A stretch of DNA of 31,350 nt from positions 1 to 31,350 of the IMG/VR virus record IMGVR_UViG_3300017963_000585; one strand, given 5' to 3'. This stretch comes from a virus. Below, in pieces: positions 29,504 through 31,350 of the stretch (its first letter is position 1; the number at the start of each line of letters is the position of its first letter). Under the pieces are notes generated by a model. That model was not told the origin of the DNA, did not search any database, and saw only the letters and a program-made list of their open reading frames with translations. The position numbers and the translations under genes were made by a program.

Positions 29504-31350
29504 ATGTCATATGCAAGTGAGTATATACAAGCAATTGAGAATTGGTATGCAGCAGATGGAGTAGGTGTTTCTAATATCATTCCTTCTAGTTATGCTCCTG
29601 GATGGAAAATTTTAGGTGATACAGATACAGTTTTTTATGACTTACCAGATCTCAAAAAATGGTTAACTTGGTTTTCAGATCTTAATGGTTCATTTGATAC
29701 ACTAACTTCTCTATACAATTACATGATGGTTTCTGCTGGGCTTTCAAACGGACTAGACATGAGCACGAAAAGGAAAGCAAATTTTAAATCTTTTTTAAGA
29801 AGTATAAAAGATTTAAAATCTTATAGACTAGGGCATGATTTTTATGAATTCTTATTTAGATTAATTCAATTTACTATTTATGGTGATGGAACTATCTGCA
29901 CAAAACCACCTTCTGCTAGACGTAAGTTTGTGGAAGATTTATTTGATTCAAATACATTTGTTAATTTTATTAATCCATTTTTATCATATCCATATAATCC
30001 CAACGATAATTTTTTTACATATTATTTAGCAGATTCAAAATTATCTCATAGAAGGATTATGGGTAGACGGTTTCAGACGGTTTCACAGGTTGCACATGAT
30101 TTAATTGGCGGCAAAGGATCTATTTTATTTATTTTATGTGATAATCCTCCAAGAGTACTAGAAATAGATATGACCAAGCTTGATTCTGCAAGCATATTAG
30201 ACGATATGGTTGTGGGGGTACATACACTGGATAGTCTAGATTCTGCTAGATCTATGTCTTACATTTATGTGGATACTGATTGTTCTGATTATTGGTGGAT
30301 GTACAAGAGAAAAATACTTATTCAAGAGAATAATTCTAGATATATAAAAATATTCAATAATGACTTTACAGAAGGAATAATTAATGGCAGTTCTACAATC
30401 ACTCTTCCAGATAGTAATTATAAATTAATAAAAGGAGAAACAGACCAAGAAAATACTTTCTTTTTATACAGAGATCCACCAGCAGGAGGTACAGTGGATT
30501 ATGGTAAATTTTATACCGCTACATTGGATTCTAATAATGTAGCGATAACATCGTGGCTACAAACAGTAGATAAACCTAATAATGGATATATTGCTGATAA
30601 TTTAAGAACTTTTCGACACTGTAGTAATGGATACTATACTTCATATGAAAAAACCTTAATAAGTGATGATGGATATGTTGCTACAAATCTTCCTAATTAT
30701 GGTAGTGATGACGCAATATCTATTTATTATGATTATAGTGGAAATAATATTAAATCTGTGCTATCTCCAAAAATTTATTCAGAAGCGCATTTACTTAGAA
30801 CTGGTAAAATGTTGGGGCCGTTCCCAAGACATTCTTTTGAGTGGGGCAATACTGACGCTTTATGTGCTTGTCGTGAATATATAGAGAACATAAGTGATCC
30901 TATATCAAGTTATGATCCATTAGATATTCCCTGGAACAACTATCCTGATAAATGGTGGGGGGTTAAAAAAGTATTTTCGGTTATTGGTAATATGTTGGAT
31001 GATATTGCACCAATAGGACTTGCTGATAGTCACTCTGTTTTTGCTACTTGTGATTTATTTGATTTCTTTAGGCAAGAAGGCAATTATAATAATACTTTTA
31101 CTTACTCAAGTCCAATGCCTTTAATTCTTACTTCTTCTACTCTAGGATTAGTAGATAAATATTCACCATTTTTTAAAGCCACGCATTACCAAGGTGGTGA
31201 TGATTCTGCTATATATAAAGAAATACATATTATAAATGGCCCAAGTAAATACGATAGAATAAAGATGATTCCAGTGTTGGAAACTGATGATGATTGGTGG
31301 CATTTACATCCCAATGCTCGATTAATATATACTGGTGGTTCGTCTTGTAC
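29504..31350 (+). CDS. Large distal tail protein, partial (C-terminus beyond window)
   Basis: An ATG at 29504, directly after the TAG of the coiled-coil gene, opens a frame that stays open for 615 codons to the window edge. The first residues are MSYASEYIQAIENWYAADGV. The protein is rich in Asp, Tyr and paired Trp (DYWWMYKRK, DKWWGVKK, DDDWWHLH) and in short beta segments, with conserved-looking DPPAGGTVDYGKFYTATLDS. I do not recognise a domain. There is no signal peptide or membrane span. Aromatic-rich, beta-heavy proteins at this place are often baseplate or receptor-binding components. The ribosome site is weak (GAGAGG 8 nt upstream), so coupling to the coiled-coil gene is likely. The frame has no stop, so the total length is unknown and certainly more than 615 residues. 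Confidence 0.7.
   Translation, partial: MSYASEYIQAIENWYAADGVGVSNIIPSSYAPGWKILGDTDTVFYDLPDLKKWLTWFSDLNGSFDTLTSLYNYMMVSAGLSNGLDMSTKRKANFKSFLRSIKDLKSYRLGHDFYEFLFRLIQFTIYGDGTICTKPPSARRKFVEDLFDSNTFVNFINPFLSYPYNPNDNFFTYYLADSKLSHRRIMGRRFQTVSQVAHDLIGGKGSILFILCDNPPRVLEIDMTKLDSASILDDMVVGVHTLDSLDSARSMSYIYVDTDCSDYWWMYKRKILIQENNSRYIKIFNNDFTEGIINGSSTITLPDSNYKLIKGETDQENTFFLYRDPPAGGTVDYGKFYTATLDSNNVAITSWLQTVDKPNNGYIADNLRTFRHCSNGYYTSYEKTLISDDGYVATNLPNYGSDDAISIYYDYSGNNIKSVLSPKIYSEAHLLRTGKMLGPFPRHSFEWGNTDALCACREYIENISDPISSYDPLDIPWNNYPDKWWGVKKVFSVIGNMLDDIAPIGLADSHSVFATCDLFDFFRQEGNYNNTFTYSSPMPLILTSSTLGLVDKYSPFFKATHYQGGDDSAIYKEIHIINGPSKYDRIKMIPVLETDDDWWHLHPNARLIYTGGSSC

Noticed and set aside
30663-30884. 73-codon + strand frame near the right end
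   Set aside because: It lies in another frame within the long open frame starting at 29504, which has better start context and protein-like composition.
1-31350. tRNA genes, CRISPR arrays, insertion sequences, integrase, attachment sites
   Set aside because: None could be supported: no cloverleaf-like intergenic segments, no regularly spaced direct repeats and no transposase or integrase protein; almost all DNA is coding.

Overview
This 31 kb window is the late, structural half of a tailed double-stranded DNA phage (free phage, prophage or metagenomic contig; the sequence does not say which). It is AT-rich, prefers AGA for Arg and ATA/ATT for Ile, and has near-consensus AGGAGG-type ribosome sites. 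This points to a low-G+C bacterial host that I cannot name. Terminase, portal, HK97-type protease and HK97-fold capsid protein give the head type. One tail terminator, one tube protein and an 846-residue tape measure with no visible sheath gene suggest a long non-contractile (siphovirus-like) tail. Apart from one partial minus-strand zinc-ribbon gene at the left edge, every gene lies on the + strand, closely packed and often overlapping by 1-17 nt.

Layout. 1-363: divergent control region with a strong minus-strand promoter. 364-1298: two small membrane proteins (possible lysis genes) and an unknown. 1295-3784: an 829-residue adhesin-like protein with three lectin-like domains, five short Tyr-rich repeats and an FN3-like end. 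3786-8533: small accessory genes, large terminase, portal and an unknown 326-residue protein. 8539-10783: a self-contained capsid transcription unit made of promoter, palindrome, protease/scaffold gene with an internal scaffold start, major capsid gene and a strong terminator. 10798-16128: a five-gene block with a three-domain glycosyltransferase, two methyltransferases, an FmdB-like zinc ribbon and a sugar epimerase/dehydratase. 16139-18473: head-tail connector, stopper, neck and tail terminator. 18485-19819: a GT4-type glycosyltransferase whose 3' end carries a promoter for the tail tube gene. 19803-23872: tail tube, two tail chaperone-like ORFs, tape measure and a small tail protein. 23883-25772: a CgeB-like/DUF115 (Maf-like) fusion. 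25774-31350: distal tail proteins, the last cut by the window edge.

The most notable feature is that six sugar-related enzymes (at least five glycosyl-transfer domains, a sugar nucleotide enzyme and two methyltransferases) are spread through the virion genes. They fall in three separate places: after the capsid gene, before the tube gene and before the distal tail genes. The simplest reading is that the phage builds, methylates and attaches glycans to its own capsid and tail. The two most abundant virion proteins, capsid and tube, each have their own consensus-like promoter, a palindrome just after the predicted start site and a downstream hairpin. Virion glycosylation is inferred, not shown.
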